This document shows, one piece after another, positions 18,908-26,414 of a stretch of 41,735 nucleotides of DNA (its first letter is position 1; each line of letters opens with the position of its first letter). The translations under genes were made by a program, and so were the position numbers. Location: assembly GCA_013140755.1 (NCBI GenBank), contig JABFSF010000050.1, forward strand, positions 1 to 41,735. The letters run 5' to 3'. Below the pieces are notes generated by a model. That model saw nothing but the letters and a program-made list of their open reading frames with translations. It was not told the origin of the DNA and searched no databases. The stretch comes from Methylotenera sp. Lineage in GTDB: Bacteria; Pseudomonadota; Gammaproteobacteria; Burkholderiales; Methylophilaceae.

Positions 18908-18937
18908 GGCGCAATGCGCTATGCTATTGACGCCCTA
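18905..18937. repeat. Palindromic element at the trmL breakpoint
   Basis: TAGGGCGCAAT and ATTGACGCCCTA form an 11-bp inverted repeat with one bulged base, around a 10-nt centre. An inner perfect palindrome GCGCAATGCGC is at 18909-18919. The stop codon of the trmL remnant is the first triplet of the element. It resembles small mobile palindromes, but copy number cannot be judged from one window. Confidence 0.6.
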
Positions 18938-18945
18938 CTACTGAA

Positions 18946-18963
18946 TTACGACTTTTGTCGGAA
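18946..18963. repeat. REP-like hairpin
   Basis: TTACGAC and GTCGGAA pair around TTTT with one mismatch, and GAATGAC follows. The pattern resembles the widespread GTCATTCC-type extragenic palindromes that RAYT transposases spread in proteobacteria. The resemblance is from memory; no RAYT gene is in the window. Confidence 0.45.
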
Positions 18964-19005
18964 TGACAAACTCAAAGAATAAAGAATAAAGAAGCAAGCA
19001 TACCC

Positions 19006-19025
19006 GTTTACGGTATGCCGTAAAC
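19006..19025. repeat. Perfect hairpin GTTTACGG / CCGTAAAC
   Basis: An 8-bp perfect stem with the loop TATG. An overlapping alternative pairing GCATAC/GTATGC spans 18998-19018, so two mutually exclusive hairpins are possible. Confidence 0.55.
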
Positions 19026-19039
19026 AACATCTCCCATTC

Positions 19040-19063
19040 GGCGGACTGCTTCACGAGTCCGCC
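19040..19063. repeat. Perfect hairpin GGCGGACT / AGTCCGCC
   Basis: An 8-bp perfect stem with an 8-nt loop. The words GCAGTCCGC at 18896-18904 and GCGGACTGC at 19041-19049 are exact reverse complements, so this hairpin and the trmL breakpoint could be the two ends of one inserted unit of about 150 bp. Confidence 0.5.
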
Positions 19064-19128
19064 CTACAAATTGCAAATAGCATCACTAGTGCGATAAGGT
19101 ATGATGTTACGATAGCAGTTTTTGATAG

Positions 19129-19911
19129 ATGCAAATGGATAGCGATAAATTAGATTTTAACCGCCGCTTTGGTGGCGTTGCGCGGCTTTATGGTGCAGAT
19201 GGGCTAGCCAAGCTACAGGCTGCGCATATCTGTGTGATCGGCATCGGTGGCGTGGGGAGTTGGGCGGCAGAAGCAGTAGCGCGTAATGCCGTTGGCAAAA
19301 TCACACTGATTGATTTGGATAATATTGCAGAATCTAATGTTAATCGCCAGTTACATGCGGTGGATGGCGCATTTGGTAAAGCCAAAGTCACTGCCATGCG
19401 CGAGCGTATTTTAAGCATTAACCCTTTTGCTATCGTGCATGAAATTGAAGATTTTGTTACCGTTGAAAATGTGCATGAATTAATTAACCATCACTACGAT
19501 GGTGTGATTGATTGTATTGATGATGCGAAAGCCAAAGCTGCCATTGCCAATTTATGCAAACTAAACAATATACCTTTGGTGATGACAGGTGCCGCAGGTG
19601 GGCGACTTGAGCCTACCCGTATTAAACACGCTGATTTAAGCGCGGTAACACATGACAAACTACTTGCAAAAGTACGTGGCTTATTGCGTAGTGATTACGG
19701 TTTTGCGAGTGGGCACAATACAAAAAGCAAGTCACCTAAACTTGAAGTACTGTGCGTATATTCTGATGAACCTGTAACAATGCCAGACACTGTTTGCAAT
19801 AGCGATAGTGTGATTACTGGCTTAAATTGTGCAGGCTACGGCTCAAGCGTTTGCGTAACCGCACCATTTGGGTTTACTGCGGCAAGCTTGCTATTGCAGC
19901 AACTTATTTAA
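19129..19911 (+). CDS. tcdA: tRNA threonylcarbamoyladenosine dehydratase
   Basis: TcdA (CsdL) is an E1-like ATP-dependent enzyme that converts t6A at position 37 of tRNAs to its cyclic form. The 260-aa protein has FNRRFGGVARLYG at its N-terminus, the nucleotide-binding GIGGVGSWAAE (about 38-48), LIDLDNIAESNVNRQ with Asp62 and Arg73, and the C-terminal GYGSSVCVTAPFG, all typical for the family. The start is either the ATG at 19129 or the one at 19135; no strong ribosome-binding site decides. Immediately upstream is the remnant of another tRNA-modification gene, trmL. Confidence 0.94.
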   Translation: MQMDSDKLDFNRRFGGVARLYGADGLAKLQAAHICVIGIGGVGSWAAEAVARNAVGKITLIDLDNIAESNVNRQLHAVDGAFGKAKVTAMRERILSINPFAIVHEIEDFVTVENVHELINHHYDGVIDCIDDAKAKAAIANLCKLNNIPLVMTGAAGGRLEPTRIKHADLSAVTHDKLLAKVRGLLRSDYGFASGHNTKSKSPKLEVLCVYSDEPVTMPDTVCNSDSVITGLNCAGYGSSVCVTAPFGFTAASLLLQQLI

Positions 19912-19949
19912 AGAAGTTCCAATCCCAGCAAGTAAATTTTGGCAATAAA

Positions 19950-19979
19950 TTGTAATATTTACATTGTTTATGCAATAAT
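19950..19979 (+). promoter_or_regulatory. Possible promoter of the XRE-argA gene
   Basis: TTGTAA (19950-19955) and AATAAT (19974-19979) are spaced by 18 bp. Both hexamers are imperfect. The -35 would overlap the first operator-like site, and the second site would cover the expected transcript start. Confidence 0.35.
19951..19963 (+). promoter_or_regulatory. Candidate operator 1 (TGTAA-N3-TTACA)
   Basis: TGTAATATTTACA is a perfect inverted repeat with 5-bp arms and a 3-bp centre. It lies 45 bp before the start of the XRE-ArgA gene. An 11-of-13 match recurs exactly 30 bp downstream, which is close to three helical turns. Confidence 0.5.
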
Positions 19980-19980
19980 A

Positions 19981-19993
19981 TGTACAATTTACA
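19981..19993 (+). promoter_or_regulatory. Candidate operator 2 (TGTAC-N3-TTACA)
   Basis: TGTACAATTTACA matches the first site at 11 of 13 positions and keeps 4 of 5 arm pairs. It ends 15 bp before the ATG, a position suited to repression. Confidence 0.5.
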
Positions 19994-20008
19994 AATTGGT
20001 GTTATTTT

Positions 20009-21643
20009 ATGTCAATTGGTTACGCTATTCGCAATACGCGAAAATCACACGCAATGACTTTAACCCAGCTCGCGAGCATCGCCGCGATCGATGCTGGCAA
20101 TCTTTCACGCATTGAGCGCGGCGCATTAGGCATCTCCGAGGTGTTATTGCGCAAAATTGCCACGGCACTCAACACTACGCCTGCCGAGCTTTATGCGCTC
20201 AGTGACGCACTTAATCAGCCGCATCTAACCCAAACACCAAGTGAGCCATTGCGCGCTGCGCTACAACGCCCTTTTTACGGTAACTCGCCCACACAAAACC
20301 TGATTAACGCAAAAGATTTTGTGCAGTGGTTTCGTTCTGCCACGCCCTATATTCACGCGTTTGGCGGGCGCACGTTTGTCATTGCTTTTGGTGGCGAAAT
20401 TGTGGATGAAAAGCAGTTTATTGCACTCACACATGATCTTAACTTACTTGCCAGCCTTGAAGTGCGTTTGGTGCTGGTGCATGGCGCACGACCGCAGATT
20501 GAGCAGCGTTTACGGCGCGATAAAATCACACCTATGATGCATCACGGCTTACGCATTACCGATGATGCAGCGATGGAGGCTGTGAAAGAGGCTAATGGTA
20601 CAGTGCGGGTAGAGATTGAAGCACTGCTCTCTATGGGCATCGCAAATTCGCCCATGGCGGGGGCGGATATTCGTGTGGCAAGTGGTAATTTTGTCACCGC
20701 TAAGCCGCTGGGCGTACGCGATGGCGTGGATTTGCAGCACACGGGTGAAGTGCGAAAAATTGATGCCATCGGCATTCAAAAACGGCTGGATGATAACGAG
20801 TTAGTACTACTTTCGCCCGTTGGATATTCGCCCACAGGTGAAACATTCAACTTAAGCCTTGAAGATGTCGCAGTGAGTACAGCCATTGCGCTAGATGCGG
20901 ATAAGCTGATTTTCTTGATGGATTCGCAAGGCGTACAAAATCTACGCGGTGAATTATTGCGTGAAATGACAGCTGAAAAAGCCAAAAATCTACTCAAAAA
21001 TGTACAGATGAGCGATGAACCAATCTACTTTTCTGAAGATGTGAATTACTACTTGCCCGCCGCCGTGCGTGCATGTGAGCATGGTGTGGCGCGTACGCAC
21101 TTGATTAGCCGCCATATTGATGGGGCAATTATTCAAGAGCTATTTACGCATGAAGGCATCGGCACCATGGTGACAGAACTGCCACTAGAAACCATGCGCC
21201 AAGCCAATATTGATGATGTAGGTGGCATTTTAAAGTTGATAGAACCGCTTGAAAATGAAGGTATTTTAGTGCGGCGTGGGCGCGAGCGCATTGAGATGGA
21301 AATCAACTATTTTTATGTAATGGAACACGACAATCGCACCATTGGCTGTGCAGCACTTTATCCATTTGACTTAGATAATCCTGCTGAAAAAATGGCAGAA
21401 TTTGCGTGTCTTGCGATAGACCCACAATATCGCGGAGGTGGACGCGGCGATAAACTATTTAACTATTGCCAAACACAAGCCAAAGCACTGGGTTTTAAAC
21501 AGATTTTTTGCTTAACCACACGTACTGAACACTGGTTTTTAGAGCGTAGTTTTACCGAAAAAACAGTAGATGACCTACCTGCTGAGAAAAAACAAATGTA
21601 TAACTTTCAGCGAAAATCTAAAGTTTTTATTAAATCACTTTAA
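20009..21643 (+). CDS. argA: N-acetylglutamate synthase fused to an N-terminal XRE helix-turn-helix domain
   Basis: From about residue 102 this is a complete classical ArgA: FVQWFRSATPYIHAF, an amino-acid-kinase-like domain (about 119-375) with VLVHGARPQIEQRL, and a GNAT acetyltransferase domain (about 392-540) with the acetyl-CoA loop QYRGGGRG (473-480). ArgA acetylates glutamate in the first step of arginine synthesis and is typically inhibited by arginine. Residues 3-65 form a Cro/C1-type helix-turn-helix (TLTQLASIAAIDAGNLSRIE, recognition helix about 29-36), followed by a 35-residue linker. The frame is continuous, and no internal start with a ribosome-binding site precedes the enzyme part, so the fusion appears real. 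At 544 aa it is about 100 longer than usual ArgA. argB follows after 59 bp. Autoregulation is my inference. Confidence 0.92.
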   Translation: MSIGYAIRNTRKSHAMTLTQLASIAAIDAGNLSRIERGALGISEVLLRKIATALNTTPAELYALSDALNQPHLTQTPSEPLRAALQRPFYGNSPTQNLINAKDFVQWFRSATPYIHAFGGRTFVIAFGGEIVDEKQFIALTHDLNLLASLEVRLVLVHGARPQIEQRLRRDKITPMMHHGLRITDDAAMEAVKEANGTVRVEIEALLSMGIANSPMAGADIRVASGNFVTAKPLGVRDGVDLQHTGEVRKIDAIGIQKRLDDNELVLLSPVGYSPTGETFNLSLEDVAVSTAIALDADKLIFLMDSQGVQNLRGELLREMTAEKAKNLLKNVQMSDEPIYFSEDVNYYLPAAVRACEHGVARTHLISRHIDGAIIQELFTHEGIGTMVTELPLETMRQANIDDVGGILKLIEPLENEGILVRRGRERIEMEINYFYVMEHDNRTIGCAALYPFDLDNPAEKMAEFACLAIDPQYRGGGRGDKLFNYCQTQAKALGFKQIFCLTTRTEHWFLERSFTEKTVDDLPAEKKQMYNFQRKSKVFIKSL

Positions 21644-21699
21644 CTGATTGTTGGCTTTTTTCGCTACAATCTCACACATTAAAAACTCATGCAGGATAA

Positions 21700-22587
<888 letters not shown>

Positions 22588-22588
22588 C

Positions 22589-23230
22589 GTGCATACTCGT
22601 CAAAGCAATATCTGGATTTTTGACTTAGACGACACGCTACACAACGCTTCCGCGCATATTTTCCCCGTGATGAATCGTGCCATGACGGAGTACATCATGA
22701 ATCACCTTGCATTAGATGAAGCAGGAGCGCACCAATTGCGACAACATTACTGGCGCGTTTATGGTGCTACGCTTAAGGGATTAATGCGCCACCACGGCAC
22801 GAATCCACATCATTTTTTAGAAGAAACGCATCTTCTAGAAGATTTACCCAACATGGTGATTGAAACAAAACGTCTAAGGCAGGTGCTACAAAGCCTTAAA
22901 GGACGTAAGTTAGTGTTCACCAACGCACCACGTAGCTATGCAATGCGTGTACTAGAAATGCTGGGGATTGCTGATTTGTTCGAGCTAATTTTTAGTGTAG
23001 AATCGACTAAATTTCATGCTAAACCCTCTTTGCGCGGCTTTCAAATGCTACTCAAAACCATACGCGCCAAAGCCAGTGATTGCGTTATGCTTGAAGACAA
23101 CTTACCTGCCTTAATGACCGCAAAACGCCTAGGCATGAAAACTATTTGGGTAAGTAAAAAACTACAAAAACCCAATTTTGTAGATTACCGACTAAGCAAT
23201 GTGTTAGCACTCACTCACATTCGGCTATAA
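22589..23230 (+). CDS. HAD-family pyrimidine 5'-nucleotidase
   Basis: The 213-aa protein starts with a GTG one base after the argB stop. It has the HAD nucleophile motif IWIFDLDDTLHNAS (Asp12 and Asp14), KLVFTNAPRSYA (motif II), and CVMLEDNLPALMTAKRLGMK (motif IV). The arrangement and HIFPVMNRAM cap sequence fit the SDT1-type pyrimidine 5'-nucleotidase subfamily, which dephosphorylates UMP, CMP or related nucleotides. Such a gene next to argB and slmA is common in betaproteobacteria. The precise substrate is not fixed by sequence. Confidence 0.85.
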   Translation: MHTRQSNIWIFDLDDTLHNASAHIFPVMNRAMTEYIMNHLALDEAGAHQLRQHYWRVYGATLKGLMRHHGTNPHHFLEETHLLEDLPNMVIETKRLRQVLQSLKGRKLVFTNAPRSYAMRVLEMLGIADLFELIFSVESTKFHAKPSLRGFQMLLKTIRAKASDCVMLEDNLPALMTAKRLGMKTIWVSKKLQKPNFVDYRLSNVLALTHIRL

Positions 23231-23231
23231 T
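23204..23231 (+). promoter_or_regulatory. Putative sigma-70 promoter of slmA
   Basis: TTAGCA (23204-23209) and a perfect TATAAT (23226-23231) are spaced by 16 bp, inside and just past the 3' end of the nucleotidase gene. An AGGA ribosome-binding site and the slmA ATG follow within 30 bp. Confidence 0.5.
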
Positions 23232-23258
23232 ATCCACGCACTTCAATAGGAAAATGAT

Positions 23259-23816
23259 ATGGCAGGCGAACGCAGACAACAAATTTTAGAAACATTGGCG
23301 AAGATGTTGGAGTCTCCCAAACGCGAGAAAATTACCACGGCTTCTTTAGCGGCTAAACTAGAAGTAAGTGAGGCAGCACTCTACCGCCACTTTGCCAATA
23401 AAGCGCAAATGTTTGAAGGCTTGATTTTGTTTATTGAAGAAACCATTTTTGGTTTAATCAACAAAATCAGCACTGAAGAAACTGAAGGCTTAAGGCAAGT
23501 GCAACGCATTGTCACCATGCTATTAGTATTTGCAGAAAGAAACCCTGGCATGACGCGCGTTTTGATTGGTGATGCTTTAGTGAATGAAGACGATAAATTG
23601 CAACTACGCATTAACCAATTGTATGACCGCATTGAAGTAACCTTAAAGCAAAGCCTGCGTATCGCCACGACCCAAACAGGAAACCAAGACCATGCAGAAG
23701 CGCAAGCAAATTTGATTGTGTGTTATGTGATTGGTCGCTGGCAACAATATGCTAAAAGTGGCTTTAAACGCAAGCCAACTGAGTTTACTGAACAGCAGTT
23801 ACCACACTTGCTATAA
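23259..23816 (+). CDS. slmA: Nucleoid occlusion factor SlmA (TetR family)
   Basis: SlmA binds specific chromosomal sites and disrupts FtsZ polymers over the nucleoid. The 185-aa protein starts GERRQQILETLAKMLE and has a TetR helix-turn-helix (ITTASLAAKLEVSEAALYRH, about residues 26-45), both closely matching SlmA. The ligand-binding-like helical domain includes NPGMTRVLIGDALVNE. Its target, ftsZ, is in the same window on the other strand. The ribosome-binding site AGGA lies 7 bp before the ATG. Confidence 0.93.
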   Translation: MAGERRQQILETLAKMLESPKREKITTASLAAKLEVSEAALYRHFANKAQMFEGLILFIEETIFGLINKISTEETEGLRQVQRIVTMLLVFAERNPGMTRVLIGDALVNEDDKLQLRINQLYDRIEVTLKQSLRIATTQTGNQDHAEAQANLIVCYVIGRWQQYAKSGFKRKPTEFTEQQLPHLL

Positions 23817-23831
23817 CACTTGGAGAACATA

Positions 23832-24053
23832 GTGGAAGGCACAATTTTTGGTTTTACTGAAGCACAAATCACTGATTTTGGTATGACTTATGGCGTAACA
23901 GGCTTAATGTTGCTGATGATTTTTATCGTAGGGCATTTGGCGTGGCAATCTAAAGTTGGCAAATTTGGCACCTTTATTTTATTTTTAGGGCTTACTTTCG
24001 GGTTAGTCGGCTTTGTGGCTAAATTTTTTATTCAACGCTCGCTCAATATTTAA
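23832..24053 (+). CDS. Small DUF2788-like membrane protein
   Basis: A 73-aa protein with two hydrophobic segments separated by WQSKVGKFGTF, a pattern I associate with the DUF2788 family found downstream of slmA in betaproteobacteria. The start is the GTG at 23832, set by GGAG 6 bp before it; a TTG four codons earlier is in frame but is not preceded by such a site. It is 15 bp after slmA and probably co-transcribed. The function is unknown. Confidence 0.75.
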   Translation: MEGTIFGFTEAQITDFGMTYGVTGLMLLMIFIVGHLAWQSKVGKFGTFILFLGLTFGLVGFVAKFFIQRSLNI

Positions 24054-24106
24054 CCCACAAATAACCTCACATTTTTGTAGTGTCGGCTTTCACATGCAAA
24101 TAATGC

Positions 24107-24167
24107 GCTTCACCTAGAGGTGCCTACTTTCGGTAGCTCGTAAGAATTACGGGAAAGTTTGGTGAGC
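24107..24167. other. Unexplained branched stem structure between convergent genes
   Basis: An outer stem GCTTCACC/GGTGAGC (24107-24114 with 24161-24167, one bulge) encloses the hairpin CTAC-TTTCG-GTAG (24124-24136) and the hairpin CTCGTAA-GAA-TTACGGG (24137-24153, 7 pairs with one G-T). A competing small hairpin CACC-TAGA-GGTG exists. It may be a structured RNA, a processed terminator or a small mobile palindrome. I recognise no known RNA family. Confidence 0.35.
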
Positions 24168-24181
24168 AAGGACATATTATC

Positions 24182-24198
24182 CCCGTATTGCATACGGG
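24182..24198 (-). terminator. Hairpin directly after cca
   Basis: CCCGTAT and ATACGGG form a perfect 7-bp stem with loop TGC, touching the cca stop codon. No T-run follows on the minus strand, so it is at best a weak intrinsic terminator or an mRNA 3'-end stabiliser. Confidence 0.4.
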
Positions 24199-25446
24199 CT
24201 ATGCTTGTTGATTTAACAAAACCCATTTAACTTGTACTAGCCTTGCCTCAAACACCCCATGTTTAATGGCTTCTGGCGTAGCGTGTAATTGCGCTATTGC
24301 GCCTGCATCTACCGCACTTGCAGCTTGGTAGGCTTTGCGCAACAACTCCGTTGCGGGCATTGGGCAATTTTCCAACCCCGTTCTACCGCGTGAATCAGCT
24401 TCGCAGGCTTGAAAGAAAGCCTCTAAACGTTCTGGCTGGCGTATGGCATCAAGTTGCATTAAAAATTCTAACACCGTGCTGGCGCGCATTTGCGGCACGG
24501 CGTGGAGTTTGCCATGAAACTTTGCCACCATGATACCCAGCTCTTTGCAATCATTGGGTACACGCAATGTTTTACAAATATTTTTTAGTAAATGTTCACT
24601 ACGCTCTTCGTGCCCAATATGGCGCGGCAGCATGTCTTTAGGGGTAGTGCCTTTGCCTAAATCGTGCATGAGCGCGGCAAACCGCACTGGCAGGCTAAAA
24701 CCTTGCTTGGCTGCATAATCAATCACTAGCATCACGTGAATGCCTGTATCAATTTCAGGGTGATGCTGTGGCGGTTGAGGCACGCCCCATAGTTTATCTA
24801 AATCTGGCAGAATTCTTTGCAATGCGCCGCAATCGCGCAGCACGTTAAACATGCGCGATGGCTGCGCTTCCATTAAGCCTTTAGCTAGCTCTTGCCACAC
24901 ACGCTCGGCGACTAACGCATCTACTTCGCCTGCTTCTACCATTTGGCGCATCAATTGCATGGTTTCTGGTGCTACTTGAAAATCAACCAAACGCGCCGCA
25001 AACCGTGCAATACGCAAAATGCGTACGGGGTCTTCTGCAAAGGCTTCACTTACATGGCGTAGCGTTTTAGCTTGTATATCCGCAACACCATTAAACGGGT
25101 CTATCAACGTGCCGTCTTGCGCTTTGGCAATGGCGTTGATGGTTAAATCGCGGCGGGCTAAATCTTGCTCAAGGGTTACATCAGGTGCTGCGTGAACCAC
25201 AAAACCTTTGTAGCCTTTGGCAGTTTTACGCTCAGTGCGAGCAAGGGCATATTCATGCTGCGAAATAGGATGCAAAAAAACAGGAAAGTCTTTACCTACA
25301 GGCTTAAATCCTGCGGCAAGCATGGTTTCTACCGTACTGCCGATTACGACATAATCTTGATCTTTTACTTCGTGACCAAGTAGCTCATCACGCACCGCAC
25401 CGCCTACTAAATAGGTTTGCATGGGAGCAATGTTATGCAAAGTCAT
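24199..25446 (-). CDS. cca: Multifunctional CCA protein (tRNA nucleotidyltransferase with HD domain)
   Basis: The enzyme adds or repairs the 3' CCA of tRNAs. The 415-aa protein has the nucleotidyltransferase motif TYLVGGAVRDELLGHEVKDQ, with the metal-binding acidic pair in KDQDYVV, then ARRDLTINA and EDPVRILRIARFAARL. A C-terminal HD domain (FAALMHDLGKGTTP at about residue 260) gives phosphohydrolase activity in this proteobacterial class. I keep the ATG at 25446, which overlaps the upstream stop in ATGA; an ATG eight codons later (MQTYLVGG) matches the usual family start and is equally possible. Confidence 0.95.
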   Translation of the reverse strand: MTLHNIAPMQTYLVGGAVRDELLGHEVKDQDYVVIGSTVETMLAAGFKPVGKDFPVFLHPISQHEYALARTERKTAKGYKGFVVHAAPDVTLEQDLARRDLTINAIAKAQDGTLIDPFNGVADIQAKTLRHVSEAFAEDPVRILRIARFAARLVDFQVAPETMQLMRQMVEAGEVDALVAERVWQELAKGLMEAQPSRMFNVLRDCGALQRILPDLDKLWGVPQPPQHHPEIDTGIHVMLVIDYAAKQGFSLPVRFAALMHDLGKGTTPKDMLPRHIGHEERSEHLLKNICKTLRVPNDCKELGIMVAKFHGKLHAVPQMRASTVLEFLMQLDAIRQPERLEAFFQACEADSRGRTGLENCPMPATELLRKAYQAASAVDAGAIAQLHATPEAIKHGVFEARLVQVKWVLLNQQA

Positions 25447-26390
25447 CTCGCAGCATGGCGACGAAAAGCGTCATAAGCACCTCGTGCATTAGCGTCCACC
25501 AAATAGTCTGGCATCACCGCTTCTAGGCTTGCGCGCTGAATGCAAAAATCTTTTGAAAAATCATAGTCACTCACGCTACTCACCTGCATAGAACGAATAT
25601 TGTCACGCGACATCAACTTGATGGGGAGTAGCTCCATCAAAAACGCTTGCGCCATTGAAAAGGTGTCATTGAGACCGATAATTGGTCGCTGCACGCCCAA
25701 AATGGCCATGACTTGTTGCACAAGCGCACGAAATGTATAAACCTTAGGCCCAACAAGCGCGTAAGTTTTACCAAAAGTTGCAGTGTTTTCAAGGCTTTCT
25801 ACAAAGCAACTTGCAACATCTTCTACCCAAATAGGCTGAAATTTTGCATTCGGTTTTGCCAACAATACCACTGGTAAACATTTAACTAATGTAGCAAACA
25901 AATTAGTCAAACGATCTCCTCGCCCAAAAATAATAGAAGGTTGAAACACAGTAATATCAAGCTTGTGATTAAATTCAGTCAAGGCTTTTTCACCCGCCGC
26001 TTTAGAACGCAAATACTGGCTAGGCGCATGACCACTTGCTCTCAAGCTACTCATGTGAAGCAAACGCTTAATGCCTAAATCTGCACAGAGATTAGCCAAC
26101 TGCTCGGGTAATTGGTGGTGTGCTGTGTTAAAACTCAGACGAGTACTTTGATGCAAAATACCAATTAAATTGATGACAGCATCAGCCCCTGCAAGTGATG
26201 ACATGAGAGCCTGCTTATTAAAAACTTGGCACTCCACCACACTTACTTTGGGCAATAACAAGAGGTGTTTTGCCTTATCACGGTGACGCGTGAGTACAGT
26301 GACTGCATAACCTGCTTTGGCTAATTTAGCTACAATAGCACTCCCCATAAACCCTGAACCGCCTAAAACACATACTTTTTTCTCTTGCAT
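25443..26390 (-). CDS. NDUFA9-like NAD(P)-binding epimerase/reductase family protein
   Basis: A 315-aa atypical short-chain dehydrogenase. It has a Rossmann motif VCVLGGSGFMG (about residues 6-16), NLIGIL, and YLRSKAAGEKAL in place of the classical YxxxK. The sequence resembles bacterial proteins annotated as complex I NDUFA9 subunit family, which bind NADPH and whose reaction in bacteria is not established. The stop overlaps the cca start by 4 bp. It lies 24 bp downstream of the transglycosylase gene, so three genes probably share a transcript. Confidence 0.82.
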   Translation of the reverse strand: MQEKKVCVLGGSGFMGSAIVAKLAKAGYAVTVLTRHRDKAKHLLLLPKVSVVECQVFNKQALMSSLAGADAVINLIGILHQSTRLSFNTAHHQLPEQLANLCADLGIKRLLHMSSLRASGHAPSQYLRSKAAGEKALTEFNHKLDITVFQPSIIFGRGDRLTNLFATLVKCLPVVLLAKPNAKFQPIWVEDVASCFVESLENTATFGKTYALVGPKVYTFRALVQQVMAILGVQRPIIGLNDTFSMAQAFLMELLPIKLMSRDNIRSMQVSSVSDYDFSKDFCIQRASLEAVMPDYLVDANARGAYDAFRRHAAR

Positions 26391-26414
26391 ATTTAGCCTT
26401 TTAACCTTGTCTTC

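Larger units (their letters stand above)
18764..19128. other. Decayed intergenic region with trmL remnant and palindromic elements
   Basis: No complete gene is visible in these 365 bases. They hold a 30-codon trmL remnant followed by four separate inverted repeats listed individually. The sequence looks like the site of several small palindromic insertions after the loss of most of trmL. Confidence 0.7.

Noticed and set aside
18764-19128. An insertion sequence with transposase, or a CRISPR array
   Set aside because: No frame for a transposase exists here, and the inverted repeats differ in sequence and spacing, so they are not CRISPR repeats.
20009-20330. A separate small XRE regulator gene followed by an independent argA
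   Set aside because: There is no stop codon between the domains and no internal start with a ribosome-binding site before FVQWFR; the fused reading fits better.
21665-21670. Dedicated argB promoter
   Set aside because: TACAAT is a reasonable -10, but no -35 is found at suitable distance; read-through from argA explains expression equally well.
24107-24167. A tRNA or a known riboswitch in the slmA-cca intergenic region
   Set aside because: No T-loop, anticodon arm or acceptor stem can be laid out, and none of the riboswitch core sequences I know is present; it also lies downstream of both flanking genes.
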